Both the position numbers and the translations under genes were made by a program. A DNA stretch of 64,000 nt from Clostridia bacterium (GTDB lineage Bacteria > Bacillota > Clostridia > UMGS1810). The notes below the pieces were generated by a model. That model saw only the letters and a program-made list of their open reading frames with translations, was not told the DNA's origin and did not search any database. This document shows positions 1 through 7,849 of this stretch, in pieces (position 1 is the stretch's first letter; every line of letters starts with the position of its first letter). Location of the stretch: assembly GCA_017621495.1 (NCBI GenBank), contig JAGATB010000005.1, positions 1-64,000 on the forward strand, in the 5' to 3' direction.

Positions 1-150
1 GATTATATCATTATCTATGCACAAAAACAATGTACAAATGAAATTTAACCGCAATGTGAATAACAAGGTTAATCCATGGATATGGCTTAATCGTGAACCG
101 TAGGGCACAGCCTTTAGGATGTGCCGAACATGCTGCGTTTGCAGTTTTGG
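1..150. other. Edge region with no gene recognised
   Basis: No start codon with a ribosome site, RNA gene or strong promoter is evident here. It lies just outside the left copy of the duplicated toxin-antitoxin unit that starts near position 151. Confidence 0.4.
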
Positions 151-181
151 GGGATTTGCTTGTGTGTCACGGAAATTTTTG

Positions 182-210
182 TTGACAAAATCATAAATTG
201 GGTATATAAT
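182..210 (+). promoter_or_regulatory. Promoter of antitoxin RNA, copy 1
   Basis: TTGACA at 182-187 and TATAAT at 205-210 are separated by 17 bp, a perfect sigma-A consensus. Transcription would start near 217 and run toward the toxin gene on the other strand. Confidence 0.85.
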
Positions 211-216
211 AAAAAT

Positions 217-310
217 AGAAAAAGGCAAGACCTCAAACGGTTATGCCAAGACATTTGAATTATTTAATAAAATAACGCTAATGCTTTGGAAGGGCTGGCG
301 TTATTTTTTT
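217..310 (+). ncRNA. Putative antisense antitoxin RNA, copy 1
   Basis: A transcript of about 95 nt is expected between the consensus promoter and the hairpin terminator at 269-307. Its 5' part carries GGCAAGACC (224-232) and GGTTATGCC (239-247), which can pair imperfectly into a hairpin. The same two blocks occur in the leader of the toxin mRNA (complement of 431-439 and 400-408). The RNA overlaps the 3' end of the toxin mRNA. The arrangement is like Fst/par or TxpA/RatA type I systems; the pairing mechanism is inferred. Confidence 0.65.
269..307. terminator. Bidirectional terminator shared by toxin and antitoxin, copy 1
   Basis: AAAATAACGC at 269-278 pairs perfectly with GCGTTATTTT at 298-307. 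The A/T-rich ends give a U-run in both directions, so it can end both convergent transcripts. The toxin stop codon lies inside the right arm. Confidence 0.75.
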
Positions 311-369
311 ATGGTTACGATTAACACAATCAAAGTAATAATATACATCATTATGTACACATATTCCAT
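301..369 (-). CDS. Small hydrophobic type I toxin peptide, copy 1
   Basis: The 22-residue frame begins MEYVYIMMY, continues with a single hydrophobic segment and ends TIKK. AAGGAGGTGA lies six bases upstream of the ATG, an unusually good ribosome site for so short a frame. It has its own promoter (465-493) and is opposed by an antisense RNA, the standard layout of type I modules whose toxins are one-helix membrane peptides. The size and lysine-rich end fit Fst/TxpA or holin-like toxins, though no close named relative is recognised. The second copy (1885-1953) differs only by conservative Ile/Val changes, which suggests selection on the peptide. Toxicity is inferred. Confidence 0.75.
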   Translation of the reverse strand: MEYVYIMMYIITLIVLIVTIKK

Positions 370-440
370 AAGCTATCACCTCCTTATCAAAGAGATGATG
401 GCATAACCGCCTTTTCTGTACACTGTTTTTGGTCTTGCCC

Positions 441-493
441 TGTCGGAATGCTCCGACAAGGTATATTATACACCATTATTTGATTTTTTTCAA
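441..493 (-). promoter_or_regulatory. Toxin promoter and leader hairpin, copy 1
   Basis: On the minus strand TTGAAA (488-493) and TATAAT (465-470) are 17 bp apart. The transcript starts with a stem-loop formed by TGTCGGA and TCCGACA (441-457), then the GGCAAGACC block. Such 5' stem-loops commonly stabilise toxin mRNAs or hide the ribosome site. Confidence 0.75.
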
Positions 494-539
494 CTTGCAA
501 TTCAAACTTATTTCATCAAATGATATACAATACGGTATT

Positions 540-1706
540 TTATATCAGCTCCAGATTATGCAGCATATTACCTACCGAATCGACTTTATCGTTTGTGACG
601 GAGTTACGAGCTAATGTCAGTGTTGTTATCTTTTTTCTTTTATCTTTATTAAATACTCTGCACAGTCGTTTTATGTGGTAATACGGCAGGAGATATGGTT
701 TATTTTTAAGTTTCGGATATATTACTTCAAGGTTTTGTCTGGGCAGAAACATCAGGTGCAAAAATGATTTTAGCTTGCTTTCTCCCCTGCTTGCAGATAC
801 GGCAGCTGAATTATCAATATTTCCATAAACTCCGCCATCGAAAATAAACTTTTCCATTTGCTTGGTTATTTCGCTGTGCTCACTGTTTGCGAACCACACA
901 TTTGACAAATCGGTGACAGCATTGTAAAAGCTGAGAAGCGAAGAAGCGCCCAGCATATGGGTTAATATATCATTATCGAAGGGCGTTTTTCTCTGCAATA
1001 TCAGCAGGTCTATAATGGGCTTAATGCCGCATCCGCCACGAAGAAAGTGCTTTGCCATATGTACGATGTGGTAGTACATAAACATTTCGTTAGTCATCCT
1101 CATGTGATATTGGCAGTTATCAATTGGCGAAGCGTGGTCCCAGACATCTTTTATAATCAAACCGGCTTTTGGTATGCAGTCGTCTTCCAACAGTGTATAA
1201 TGCAGTTCCACATGAACGCCTGCAGGTGTGACAAACTGATAATCGTGTAAGGTTGAATTGCCAAGCCGGGTGTAGTTAAGCTTTTCAACCAAGGCATTTA
1301 TCGCAGCCGGACAGTCCTCTTTGTGAATTAATACATCTATATCACAGCTTGTACGCATTTCCGGTTTGGGATAAATCTCTCTGATTACGGAGCCCTTGAG
1401 CGGCATAAAGGCTATGCCCTCAGTTTCAAGCAGATTTGTAATATTCTCAAGCTCGTGCTTCATGCCTTCATAGCGGTACACGCTTGCAAGCTGCTCATTG
1501 AAGAATGCAGTCTTGGCATCACCGGAAAGCAAGTTGAGTTTGGACAGTGCAGAGCCGACTATGTATGCAATATCCTGTTCAGTGGCAAATTTGTATACAG
1601 CTTCAAGCACTTCGTCATTTACCGCTTCCAAAAGTTCCGGATTAGCAGGCGTAGCTGATATTTCGTATCTTATTAATTCAATTGTTAGTTTTTGTGATAT
1701 AGTCAT
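540..1706 (-). CDS. Nucleotidyltransferase-fold protein (NTP_transf_5 type)
   Basis: The 388-residue protein has the PLKG motif (102-105) followed by the acidic pair in DIDVLI (122-124), the pattern of the NTP_transf_5 group of minimal nucleotidyltransferase-fold proteins. Members often sit near polysaccharide or lasso-peptide genes and their substrates are mostly unknown. GGAG lies seven bases before the ATG, supporting this start. It is flanked on both sides by copies of the same toxin-antitoxin unit, so gene plus modules may have moved or been duplicated together. Related LicD proteins lie in the polysaccharide operon nearby, so a role in surface glycan decoration is possible but unproven. 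Confidence 0.7.
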   Translation of the reverse strand: MTISQKLTIELIRYEISATPANPELLEAVNDEVLEAVYKFATEQDIAYIVGSALSKLNLLSGDAKTAFFNEQLASVYRYEGMKHELENITNLLETEGIAFMPLKGSVIREIYPKPEMRTSCDIDVLIHKEDCPAAINALVEKLNYTRLGNSTLHDYQFVTPAGVHVELHYTLLEDDCIPKAGLIIKDVWDHASPIDNCQYHMRMTNEMFMYYHIVHMAKHFLRGGCGIKPIIDLLILQRKTPFDNDILTHMLGASSLLSFYNAVTDLSNVWFANSEHSEITKQMEKFIFDGGVYGNIDNSAAVSASRGESKLKSFLHLMFLPRQNLEVIYPKLKNKPYLLPYYHIKRLCRVFNKDKRKKITTLTLARNSVTNDKVDSVGNMLHNLELI

Positions 1707-1766
1707 AGTTTTTCTCCGTAAAAATATATTTAAGAGGGAATTGCTTATGTGTCATGGAATTTTTTG

Positions 1767-1795
1767 TTGACAAAATCATTAATTGGGTATATAAT
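1767..1795 (+). promoter_or_regulatory. Promoter of antitoxin RNA, copy 2
   Basis: TTGACA (1767-1772), 17-bp spacer and TATAAT (1790-1795) are identical to copy 1. Confidence 0.85.
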
Positions 1796-1801
1796 AAAAA
1801 T

Positions 1802-1896
1802 AGAAAAAGGCAAGACCTCAAACGGTTATGCCACAACAAATTAGTTATTTAAAAAAATAACGCATTAGCTTTGGCGGGCTGGCGTTATTTTTTTAT
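1802..1896 (+). ncRNA. Putative antisense antitoxin RNA, copy 2
   Basis: This is the equivalent of the copy 1 RNA, with the same 5' blocks GGCAAGACC and GGTTATGCC and a terminator at 1854-1891. The region between the hairpins differs more than the rest, which could reduce cross-talk between copies. Confidence 0.65.
1854..1891. terminator. Bidirectional terminator, copy 2
   Basis: AAAATAACGC (1854-1863) pairs with GCGTTATTTT (1882-1891). Loop bases differ from copy 1 while the stem is kept. Confidence 0.75.
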
Positions 1897-1953
1897 GGTT
1901 ATGATTAACACAATCAAAGTAATTACATACATCATTATGTACACATATTCCAT
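1885..1953 (-). CDS. Small hydrophobic type I toxin peptide, copy 2
   Basis: This 22-residue frame begins MEYVYIMMY and ends TIKK, with Val for Ile at residue 10 and Ile for Val at residue 18 relative to copy 1. AAAGGGGGTGAT precedes the ATG. Its own minus-strand promoter is at 2051-2079. Reading frame, start, stop and length are exactly kept between the copies, which argues for a real translated product. Activity as a membrane toxin is inferred from architecture. Confidence 0.75.
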   Translation of the reverse strand: MEYVYIMMYVITLIVLIITIKK

Positions 1954-2050
1954 AAGCTATCACCCCCTTTCATGGAGATGATGGCATAACCGCCCAGCTT
2001 TTACACTGTTTTTGGTCTTACCTTATCGGAGAAATGCTCCGACAAGGTAT

Positions 2051-2079
2051 ATTATACACCATTATTTGATTTTTTTCAA
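2051..2079 (-). promoter_or_regulatory. Toxin promoter, copy 2
   Basis: TTGAAA (2074-2079) and TATAAT (2051-2056) are spaced 17 bp apart on the minus strand, as in copy 1. Confidence 0.75.
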
Positions 2080-2135
2080 CTTAAATTCGAATTTTACTGT
2101 TTGTTTCTCCCAATTATATAAATTTCCAAAAACAT

Positions 2136-2164
2136 CTTGACATTTTTCATTTGTCATAATATAA
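2136..2164 (+). promoter_or_regulatory. Consensus promoter of an orphan small RNA
   Basis: TTGACA (2136-2141), a 17-bp spacer and TATAAT (2159-2164) form a perfect sigma-A promoter. No coding frame follows; a structured, terminated transcript does. Confidence 0.8.
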
Positions 2165-2170
2165 TAATAT

Positions 2171-2313
2171 TGAGGAACAGGGATGTTCGCTTCGCTAAAT
2201 GATGACGAGTGACGGTTCTGACTCGTCGGTAAAATAAAAACTGACCGAGCGAAGGTTGTTAGTGGAGTCTGCCCTTCAATGGGATAGGCTCCATTTTTAT
2301 TCTACCTCACCTT
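2171..2313 (+). ncRNA. Unidentified structured small RNA, ~140 nt
   Basis: The predicted RNA has several clear helices. CTTCGCT (about 2189-2195) pairs with AGCGAAG (about 2247-2253), closing a domain that holds a perfect 7-bp hairpin made of GACGAGT and ACTCGTC (about 2203-2226). It ends with a GGAG...CTCC hairpin and an AU-rich tail (about 2263-2301), a good intrinsic terminator. There is no downstream gene on this strand, so it is more likely a stand-alone regulatory RNA than a riboswitch. It does not match a family I can name (not tmRNA, SRP, RNase P or a known riboswitch). Confidence 0.6.
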
Positions 2314-2344
2314 ATTTTCATGACATAATTGGCATAAAATGAGC

Positions 2345-2372
2345 CTTTGCCTGTGCATGGGCTCTATATTTT
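2345..2372. terminator. Hairpin downstream of the DUF2971 gene
   Basis: GAGCC and GGCTC arms around a short loop are followed by ATTTT on the minus strand and by TATATTTTTG on the plus strand. It could end the leftward DUF2971 transcript. Confidence 0.4.
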
Positions 2373-2435
2373 TGTCAAAAAGTTGACAGAAAATGTACGT
2401 CCCCTCCGTCAGTCACTCCGCCACCGTCTCGCTTA

Positions 2436-3362
2436 TTAATATCGTACAGGAATTTGCGACTCATATATAGTATCAGAAGAAATATTCTCGTAATTAGACC
2501 CAGTCATTCTCAATACGCTTTTTTTAGCTGCACAATAATCCAACGTCGGAGAAACACCTATACCAATTAACAAATCTTTTTCAAATGAAATATCTACACA
2601 CGGAACAAACACTCCATTTTTCTCATAAAATTTTTGTTTATTCTTAATTACCGCATAAGTTCCATCATCTTGTAAAAACAAATCAAATACCAAACGATAT
2701 TCATGTTCAATCTCAAAGCAATCCATCTTGAAGAATGTGCCCAAATGCATTATTTTATCAACTAAATAATCGCATATAAACTGTTCACCCGATATTGCAT
2801 CCTTTTGGCAAAATTCAAAAAATTGTTTAATAATTTCATACAGTAATTCAAGTTGCCTAATTTTATCATAAATTACTTTGCCAAAACGAAGCTTTGGAGA
2901 TCTGTCGTTATCGTATAGTTCGGGTTTTATTTTGTTAGGTAAATCAGTCGTGTTTATTTTAAGATTATAACCTTTTATACCCTCCGACTTCGTATAGTAA
3001 TTCCATAAACATAAACTATCCTTATCGACAGAAAAACAGCATTGATAAACATAAAAATTGTTACGTTGTGGTTGCTTAATTCGTATATTACATTTGTCAA
3101 TAAATACCTTCTTAAATCTATTATTCAAAAAATCAAAATGTTTAATATTATTAACACATAGATTTAATACATATACACCTTCAGTTTTGTCGTTGAGATA
3201 AAACCTATCTGTAAAGCGAAATGTACCATTTTCAACAATTCCCTTTAATCCTGCAGGGGAAGTATAATGATAAACTGGTTTTCTTACTTTCTCTATGTAT
3301 TCATCAACTTTTATACTGTTATAAAAATTCACAAATTTTTTTATACTCATTCTTAACTCCAT
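2436..3362 (-). CDS. DUF2971 family protein
   Basis: The 308-residue protein carries the DUF2971 signature: YHYTS near residue 31, a FYLND segment near 54-58, CLWNYYT near 118 and EHEYRLVF near 217. The biochemical role of this family is unknown; members often occur near phage-defence or restriction genes. Two starts are plausible: the first ATG (GAGG seven bases upstream) or the ATG at 3350 (GGAG six bases upstream), four codons shorter. A scrap of a DNA methyltransferase lies immediately upstream on the same strand, so this may be the survivor of a defence locus. Confidence 0.7.
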   Translation of the reverse strand: MELRMSIKKFVNFYNSIKVDEYIEKVRKPVYHYTSPAGLKGIVENGTFRFTDRFYLNDKTEGVYVLNLCVNNIKHFDFLNNRFKKVFIDKCNIRIKQPQRNNFYVYQCCFSVDKDSLCLWNYYTKSEGIKGYNLKINTTDLPNKIKPELYDNDRSPKLRFGKVIYDKIRQLELLYEIIKQFFEFCQKDAISGEQFICDYLVDKIMHLGTFFKMDCFEIEHEYRLVFDLFLQDDGTYAVIKNKQKFYEKNGVFVPCVDISFEKDLLIGIGVSPTLDYCAAKKSVLRMTGSNYENISSDTIYESQIPVRY

Positions 3363-3382
3363 TCTTCAGCCTCTAATTTTTG

Positions 3383-3475
3383 CTAAATATCACGTTTTAT
3401 TCTGCCAAAAGATGTATGAACCTTCTCGTAGTTCACTTTAACACCGTCATCCAAATCAAAATCAATACGAGATAG
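3383..3475 (-). pseudogene. C-terminal relic of a DNA adenine methyltransferase
   Basis: An open stretch bounded by a stop at 3476-3478 translates to a segment containing DLDDGVKVNYEKV and ends at a TAG (3383-3385). The LDDGVKVNY motif is characteristic of the extreme C-terminus of large adenine-specific methyltransferases of restriction and BREX PglX type. No start codon, ribosome site or catalytic NPPY motif remains, so only the tail of the gene is left. Confidence 0.5.
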
Positions 3476-3563
3476 TTAGTGCGAAGATTTCAATATATGA
3501 ATCGTATTTTTGGTTTCTTTAAGATTCTTTTGAAACTGTACGTCCCACTCTGTCCCCTTAAAT

Positions 3564-3899
3564 CTATTTATCAGCCACTATCTCCAACAATAATGCAAGT
3601 AACAGCAAAAGGCCATCACTATCGTTACATATACCATATTTTCTTCTTTCATTTCCTCGAATATAGCCACTATATTCAGAAAATGCCTTATTCCAATCAT
3701 TCAGATTATATGGGCAATCATCTTCAAAAGTATTAAACATATCGTTACGATATTTTTCTCTAATATATTGAATTAGATTAACATCATCAATGTGTTTTTC
3801 AATTTCTGTTATTGTTTCTGTTTTTCCTTGTGAAACAAGCGAAATTACCTCTAACCCAAATAATTGCAATCTGTCTGCTCCATTAAAAGCTTTATTCAT
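3564..3899 (-). CDS. Hypothetical 111-residue protein
   Basis: GAGGAGGAAAG upstream of the ATG marks a real start. The product is soluble, helical in appearance, acidic in the middle (FEDDCPYN) and ends with a leucine-rich stretch (about residues 96-107). No family is recognised. It is the last leftward gene after the polysaccharide operon and is separated from it by about 70 bp without a clear terminator, so it may be partly co-transcribed. Size and composition would suit a small immunity or regulatory protein, but nothing shows this. Confidence 0.6.
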   Translation of the reverse strand: MNKAFNGADRLQLFGLEVISLVSQGKTETITEIEKHIDDVNLIQYIREKYRNDMFNTFEDDCPYNLNDWNKAFSEYSGYIRGNERRKYGICNDSDGLLLLLALLLEIVADK

Positions 3900-3972
3900 A
3901 GCACTTTCCTCCTCAAATTCTTATAAATCAATTCTTATTCACTGTCTTTATAATATTTAATAATCCGCAAAA

Positions 3973-4515
3973 TCAACCTGTTACTTCTTTTCTATATTTC
4001 TTTACCCTCGCAGGATTACCTGCTGCTATTGCCCAGTCAGGAATATCTCTCGTAACAACAGAACCTGCACCTATTACACAATGATTTCCTATATGTACAC
4101 CCGGAAGAATAATAACTCTTCCGCCAATCCAAACATCATCACCTATAATAACCGTTTTTTCTTCTTGATAACCTTGCTGACACATAGGAATTCCTGTATT
4201 TGAAAAACTATGGTTGCGAGAATATATTACACAATCAGGACCCATCATAACATCATTGCCTATTATACACTTTCCGGCAATAGAAGCTCTTATCCCTATA
4301 CCGGAATTATTACCAAGCTCAACTTTTGAAGAAAAAACCGCATTCCTTTCAATGTTGACATTTTTTCCGCATTTTTTTAAAATAAGCTTTCCGCATAATG
4401 CTCGTATATGCTGCTGACCAATTTTTGGCTGAGCATAAGAAACCGGTAAATATTTTGCAATGCAGTTATAAAGCAATAATCCTACTATTTTTTTTATCTT
4501 ATTCATAACAACCAT
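3973..4515 (-). CDS. Hexapeptide-repeat acyltransferase (LbH type)
   Basis: The 180-residue protein has tandem hexapeptide turns forming a left-handed beta helix, the signature GDDVWIGGRVIILPGVHIG in the C-terminal half and the ending DIPDWAIAAGNPARVKKYR. These are hallmarks of maltose/galactoside-type and WcaF/VatD O-acetyltransferases using acetyl-CoA. As the last gene of the polysaccharide operon, four bases after the flippase gene, it probably O-acetylates a repeat-unit sugar. The internal ATG at codon 4 has a better-spaced ribosome site (AAGG) than the first ATG. Confidence 0.8.
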   Translation of the reverse strand: MVVMNKIKKIVGLLLYNCIAKYLPVSYAQPKIGQQHIRALCGKLILKKCGKNVNIERNAVFSSKVELGNNSGIGIRASIAGKCIIGNDVMMGPDCVIYSRNHSFSNTGIPMCQQGYQEEKTVIIGDDVWIGGRVIILPGVHIGNHCVIGAGSVVTRDIPDWAIAAGNPARVKKYRKEVTG

Positions 4516-4518
4516 CCT

Positions 4519-6024
4519 TTAGTTTTTCTTCACTATATTTACACATTTTAAAAAGAGTACTTTAATATCGTTTTTATAAAAAATAACATTTACAATTATA
4601 AGCATGGTAAAAATTATCACTGAAACAACAATAGCATATGTAAACCAATTCATAAAATTATTAACATCTGGTTTAATCATTAAGCATATAACTCCACCCA
4701 AGACCCCAGCTAGAATATTTAAAAATGTTCTTAAATAAAAATTCGTTTGGCTTAGTCTTGTTATATTCTTGGAACAGTATCCCACAAGAGAACACGTTCT
4801 GTATACCATAGCAGAAAGATTTCCTATTGCCAATCCTACTATACCCAACTTAAAAACAAGACACAAAGATATTACGATATTCATTCCTGCTTCTAAATAA
4901 GCTCCCTTTTTAATTTGCTTGAAATGTCCTGCATTTGTAATCATATAATTATACGGAAGTCTCATGCAGTAAACCATTTCTCCTAATATTAGCAAAAACG
5001 CAAAAAGTGGTCTTATATAATTTCCTTCAGTTATATTTTGCGTATACACTTTTACAAACGGAATAATCAGCACTGTAGCAATAGTAAAAAAGCCGACTGT
5101 TACGAATGTATTTACAAATTCATAAACGCTAAAAATCTTTTTAAAATTTTCTTTTTCTTTACGCACATAGATATTTCCAAGCCCAGGAACAAAGCCAGAC
5201 GAAATTCCTGTAATAATCGCAGAAAGACTTGTTGTAACAAGTGAATATACTGAATAAACAGAAACCTCTATCATCGTTAAAAATATTGTCATTATCACAT
5301 AAGCTGTCTTTGTGTGCACATAAAGTGCTACACATTGACCCAAATTATCCCATCGTTGTGAAAGTGCATCATAATTTTTTTCTACCTTTGAATTAATTTT
5401 AAAAAGCCATTTTCCATAACGATTTATTACTATCGGCTTTACAATAAACACAAGTGAACTGACAAGTTTTATTGCATGTATTCCTGCACCTAATTTTATC
5501 ATAACCGCTATTACAATAGCATTGAGAACTATTGTAATGATTTGAAGGCTTGTCCCTATATATGCTTTTTGAGCAGCATTAAAAAGTATATTATAGGAAA
5601 TTCCAAAATAGTATTGTCCGAATGTACTTATACCAATTATAAGTACAAGCGAAAAATTATAAAAAAAATCATAATTATTTTTGCCTATGTACGGAAATAC
5701 AAATGCGAGCACAAAACAATAAAATACAAATATTAGTGCAATTTTTTTAAAAAATGCATCCGAGGCATTAAACACTCCGCTTATGCTGTCCCTGTCATTT
5801 TCAGCTAAAGGTTTATATAACGCCGTCTTTGCAACACTTGAAAAACCAGTTTCAAGAAGTGAAATAAAGCCAATAAACTGCGCTATTGATGTTACGGTAC
5901 CATTTACTACAGAACCAAAACTTTCGAGTAAAAGTTTTGGAACAACAAAGCCACAGATTGCAGTTACAAGCTGAAGTAAAAGCTGAGATGCTGAATTAAA
6001 TGCTGCATTTCTACTACGATTCAT
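4519..6024 (-). CDS. Wzx-type polysaccharide flippase (MOP superfamily)
   Basis: The 501-residue, highly hydrophobic protein has about 12-14 membrane segments and an N-terminal pattern (RNAAFNSASQLLLQLVTAICGFVVPKLLL) typical of oligosaccharide flippases of the PST/MATE-like MOP superfamily. It would move undecaprenyl-linked repeat units to the outer face of the membrane for polymerisation by the Wzy gene at 7815-9146. It lies two bases after the upstream LicD gene. Confidence 0.85.
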   Translation of the reverse strand: MNRSRNAAFNSASQLLLQLVTAICGFVVPKLLLESFGSVVNGTVTSIAQFIGFISLLETGFSSVAKTALYKPLAENDRDSISGVFNASDAFFKKIALIFVFYCFVLAFVFPYIGKNNYDFFYNFSLVLIIGISTFGQYYFGISYNILFNAAQKAYIGTSLQIITIVLNAIVIAVMIKLGAGIHAIKLVSSLVFIVKPIVINRYGKWLFKINSKVEKNYDALSQRWDNLGQCVALYVHTKTAYVIMTIFLTMIEVSVYSVYSLVTTSLSAIITGISSGFVPGLGNIYVRKEKENFKKIFSVYEFVNTFVTVGFFTIATVLIIPFVKVYTQNITEGNYIRPLFAFLLILGEMVYCMRLPYNYMITNAGHFKQIKKGAYLEAGMNIVISLCLVFKLGIVGLAIGNLSAMVYRTCSLVGYCSKNITRLSQTNFYLRTFLNILAGVLGGVICLMIKPDVNNFMNWFTYAIVVSVIIFTMLIIVNVIFYKNDIKVLFLKCVNIVKKN

Positions 6025-6025
6025 T

Positions 6026-6841
6026 TTAATTTAAAAGCTCCTTTACTGTTTCATAATCACTATCATCAATATCAAGTGTAAACGAAAGCCACGGCTTAAT
6101 CTCTTCTTCGGGAGGAAATGACATATAATCGCTATAATAATGTTTTAAATACCAATCCCACTGCTCCGGTATAGGAACTTTTATATCCTCATAATCGAAT
6201 AATACCGCATTTCCAAACACGTCTTTTTTTACTATATTTTTCTCTCCGTTATGCCCGCAAGCATTCATTACATATTCTGCTGTTTCATACGGATAGCGAT
6301 TTAAAATTTTGTAATATTGCTTTCTGAGCTGTTTTCTAGAAAACGGGGAACAAAAAATTTCAATCATTTTACCTATGAAAAGCTTTACTGAATTAGGATT
6401 TGCAATATTAAAACGCATATTTTTATAAATAACAAATGTTTTTTGCTTTTTCAAAAGATATTTACACAATTTCCTCTGAGCTTCATACCCGTTTGGCAAG
6501 CCAATAAGCGGAAAAATATCAATATGTAAGGTATCAGGAGATGTGTGTGCAAGAGCCACCCTTGGAAAAAGATTTTTATATTTAGGATCGTCATCAAGGT
6601 CTGTAAGAATGAATCTATCGCTTAAATTTTCTCGCAAAAGTTTTTTTGCTTTATTAAGCTGAGGAAGTGGAATTATGATATCCATATCCGTATCCCAAGG
6701 GATAGCGCCCTTATGTCTAACTGTACCTAAAACACTTCCTCCAAACATATAAAATGTTATATTATTGTTATTTAAAATACTAACGGTTTCTTTAAGCATA
6801 GCAGATTCAATCTGTTGAATTTTTTTAATATCAATTTTCAT
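6026..6841 (-). CDS. LicD family phosphotransferase-like protein
   Basis: The 271-residue protein has the LicD core: FGGSVLGTVRHKGAIPWD (33-50) and the metal-binding acidic run DTDMD (50-54). LicD proteins transfer phosphocholine or other phosphorylated alcohols from CDP-activated donors to cell-surface glycans. A second LicD gene (12256-13137) and a cytidylyltransferase (13158-13574) are in the same operon, so a CDP-linked substituent is likely. Which alcohol is transferred cannot be read from the sequence. Confidence 0.8.
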   Translation of the reverse strand: MKIDIKKIQQIESAMLKETVSILNNNNITFYMFGGSVLGTVRHKGAIPWDTDMDIIIPLPQLNKAKKLLRENLSDRFILTDLDDDPKYKNLFPRVALAHTSPDTLHIDIFPLIGLPNGYEAQRKLCKYLLKKQKTFVIYKNMRFNIANPNSVKLFIGKMIEIFCSPFSRKQLRKQYYKILNRYPYETAEYVMNACGHNGEKNIVKKDVFGNAVLFDYEDIKVPIPEQWDWYLKHYYSDYMSFPPEEEIKPWLSFTLDIDDSDYETVKELLN

Positions 6842-6847
6842 ATTAAT

Positions 6848-7849
6848 CTACCCCTTCATACCAAATAATTTTATAAGTACGCTTATATAGCCTCTTTTTA
6901 TCAAAAATATTTTTATTTTCTGTTTAAAAGGAACTTTTTTAAGATGTGCACATTTCAAACTTTTTTTTGCTTTTGAACTTGACAAGATAGTTTTAATTTC
7001 CGTTTCCTTCTTTACTGCATCAAGCTCTTTGGAAGCAAGACATTCCGTAACTGCATAAATAAATTGATATGCAAAAAAGTTATCAAGCTGATATTCAAAT
7101 GATTTATCTTTAATACTATATAAACAATCATACAAGTGCATAGCTTCATCAAGTCTTTTTGGACTATATTTATGTATCATAGACTGTTCATGCTGAACAT
7201 AGTAATATCCTGCATTTTCAACAAAGCTGATGCTTTTTGCATAAAAAATTGTATTAAATGTAATTGCAACATCTTCACCCATTTTAATACGGTTATCTAC
7301 TTTTTCAATACCTTTTTGTAAAACTTCTTTTTTAAAAACTTTAATTACAACACCCGGAACTATCCCGTATTTTATGAATCCTGAATAATAAAGCATTTTT
7401 GGGAAAATTTCTTTTTCCATTCTTTCTCTAGTATAATATCCATGTTCAAATTGATTTAACACTTCATTTGAATTACCGTCAGAATAAACCAATTTGAGGC
7501 CACCTACAGAAATATCAGCATCATTTTTAAGTGCAGACTGCATAAGACTTTCATACATATCCTCTGCTATATAGTCATCACTATCTACAAAACCTATATA
7601 TTTTCCGTTTGCATTTTCAAGACCTGTCTTTCTTGCTGCAACAAGACCTTCATTTAACTTATGTATAACCCTTACCTTTTCATTTTTTTCAGCATATAAA
7701 TCACATATCAAAACCGAATTATCAACACTTCCGTCATCAACAAGAATAACCTCATAATCAGCGTATGTCTGATTCAAAATACTATCTATACATTTTTCAA
7801 GATATTTTTCTGCATTATACACCGGAACTATTATACTTAATGTTATCAT
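6848..7849 (-). CDS. Family 2 glycosyltransferase
   Basis: The GT-A fold is clear: IIVPVYNAEKYLEKCIDSIL at the N-terminus, DDGS at 38-41 and the metal-binding DSD at 89-91. The 333-residue protein is a cytoplasmic inverting transferase that adds one sugar to the lipid-linked repeat unit. The start overlaps the 3' end of the Wzy gene by 35 bp, so the two are probably translationally coupled. Sugar specificity is not predictable. Confidence 0.85.
   Translation of the reverse strand: MITLSIIVPVYNAEKYLEKCIDSILNQTYADYEVILVDDGSVDNSVLICDLYAEKNEKVRVIHKLNEGLVAARKTGLENANGKYIGFVDSDDYIAEDMYESLMQSALKNDADISVGGLKLVYSDGNSNEVLNQFEHGYYTRERMEKEIFPKMLYYSGFIKYGIVPGVVIKVFKKEVLQKGIEKVDNRIKMGEDVAITFNTIFYAKSISFVENAGYYYVQHEQSMIHKYSPKRLDEAMHLYDCLYSIKDKSFEYQLDNFFAYQFIYAVTECLASKELDAVKKETEIKTILSSSKAKKSLKCAHLKKVPFKQKIKIFLIKRGYISVLIKLFGMKG

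Larger units (their letters stand above)
151..495. repeat. Left copy of a ~345-bp duplicated toxin-antitoxin unit
   Basis: This stretch is repeated with high identity at 1735-2081, in the same orientation. The shared unit contains a rightward consensus promoter, a short antisense RNA, a bidirectional hairpin terminator, a leftward 22-codon frame with a strong ribosome site and a leftward consensus promoter. The two copies differ by scattered substitutions and small indels, and all functional elements are kept in both. Confidence 0.9.
1735..2081. repeat. Right copy of the duplicated toxin-antitoxin unit
   Basis: Same order and orientation of promoter, antisense RNA, terminator, toxin frame and toxin promoter as 151-495. 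The two copies bracket the nucleotidyltransferase gene as direct repeats, so recombination between them would delete it. Confidence 0.9.
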
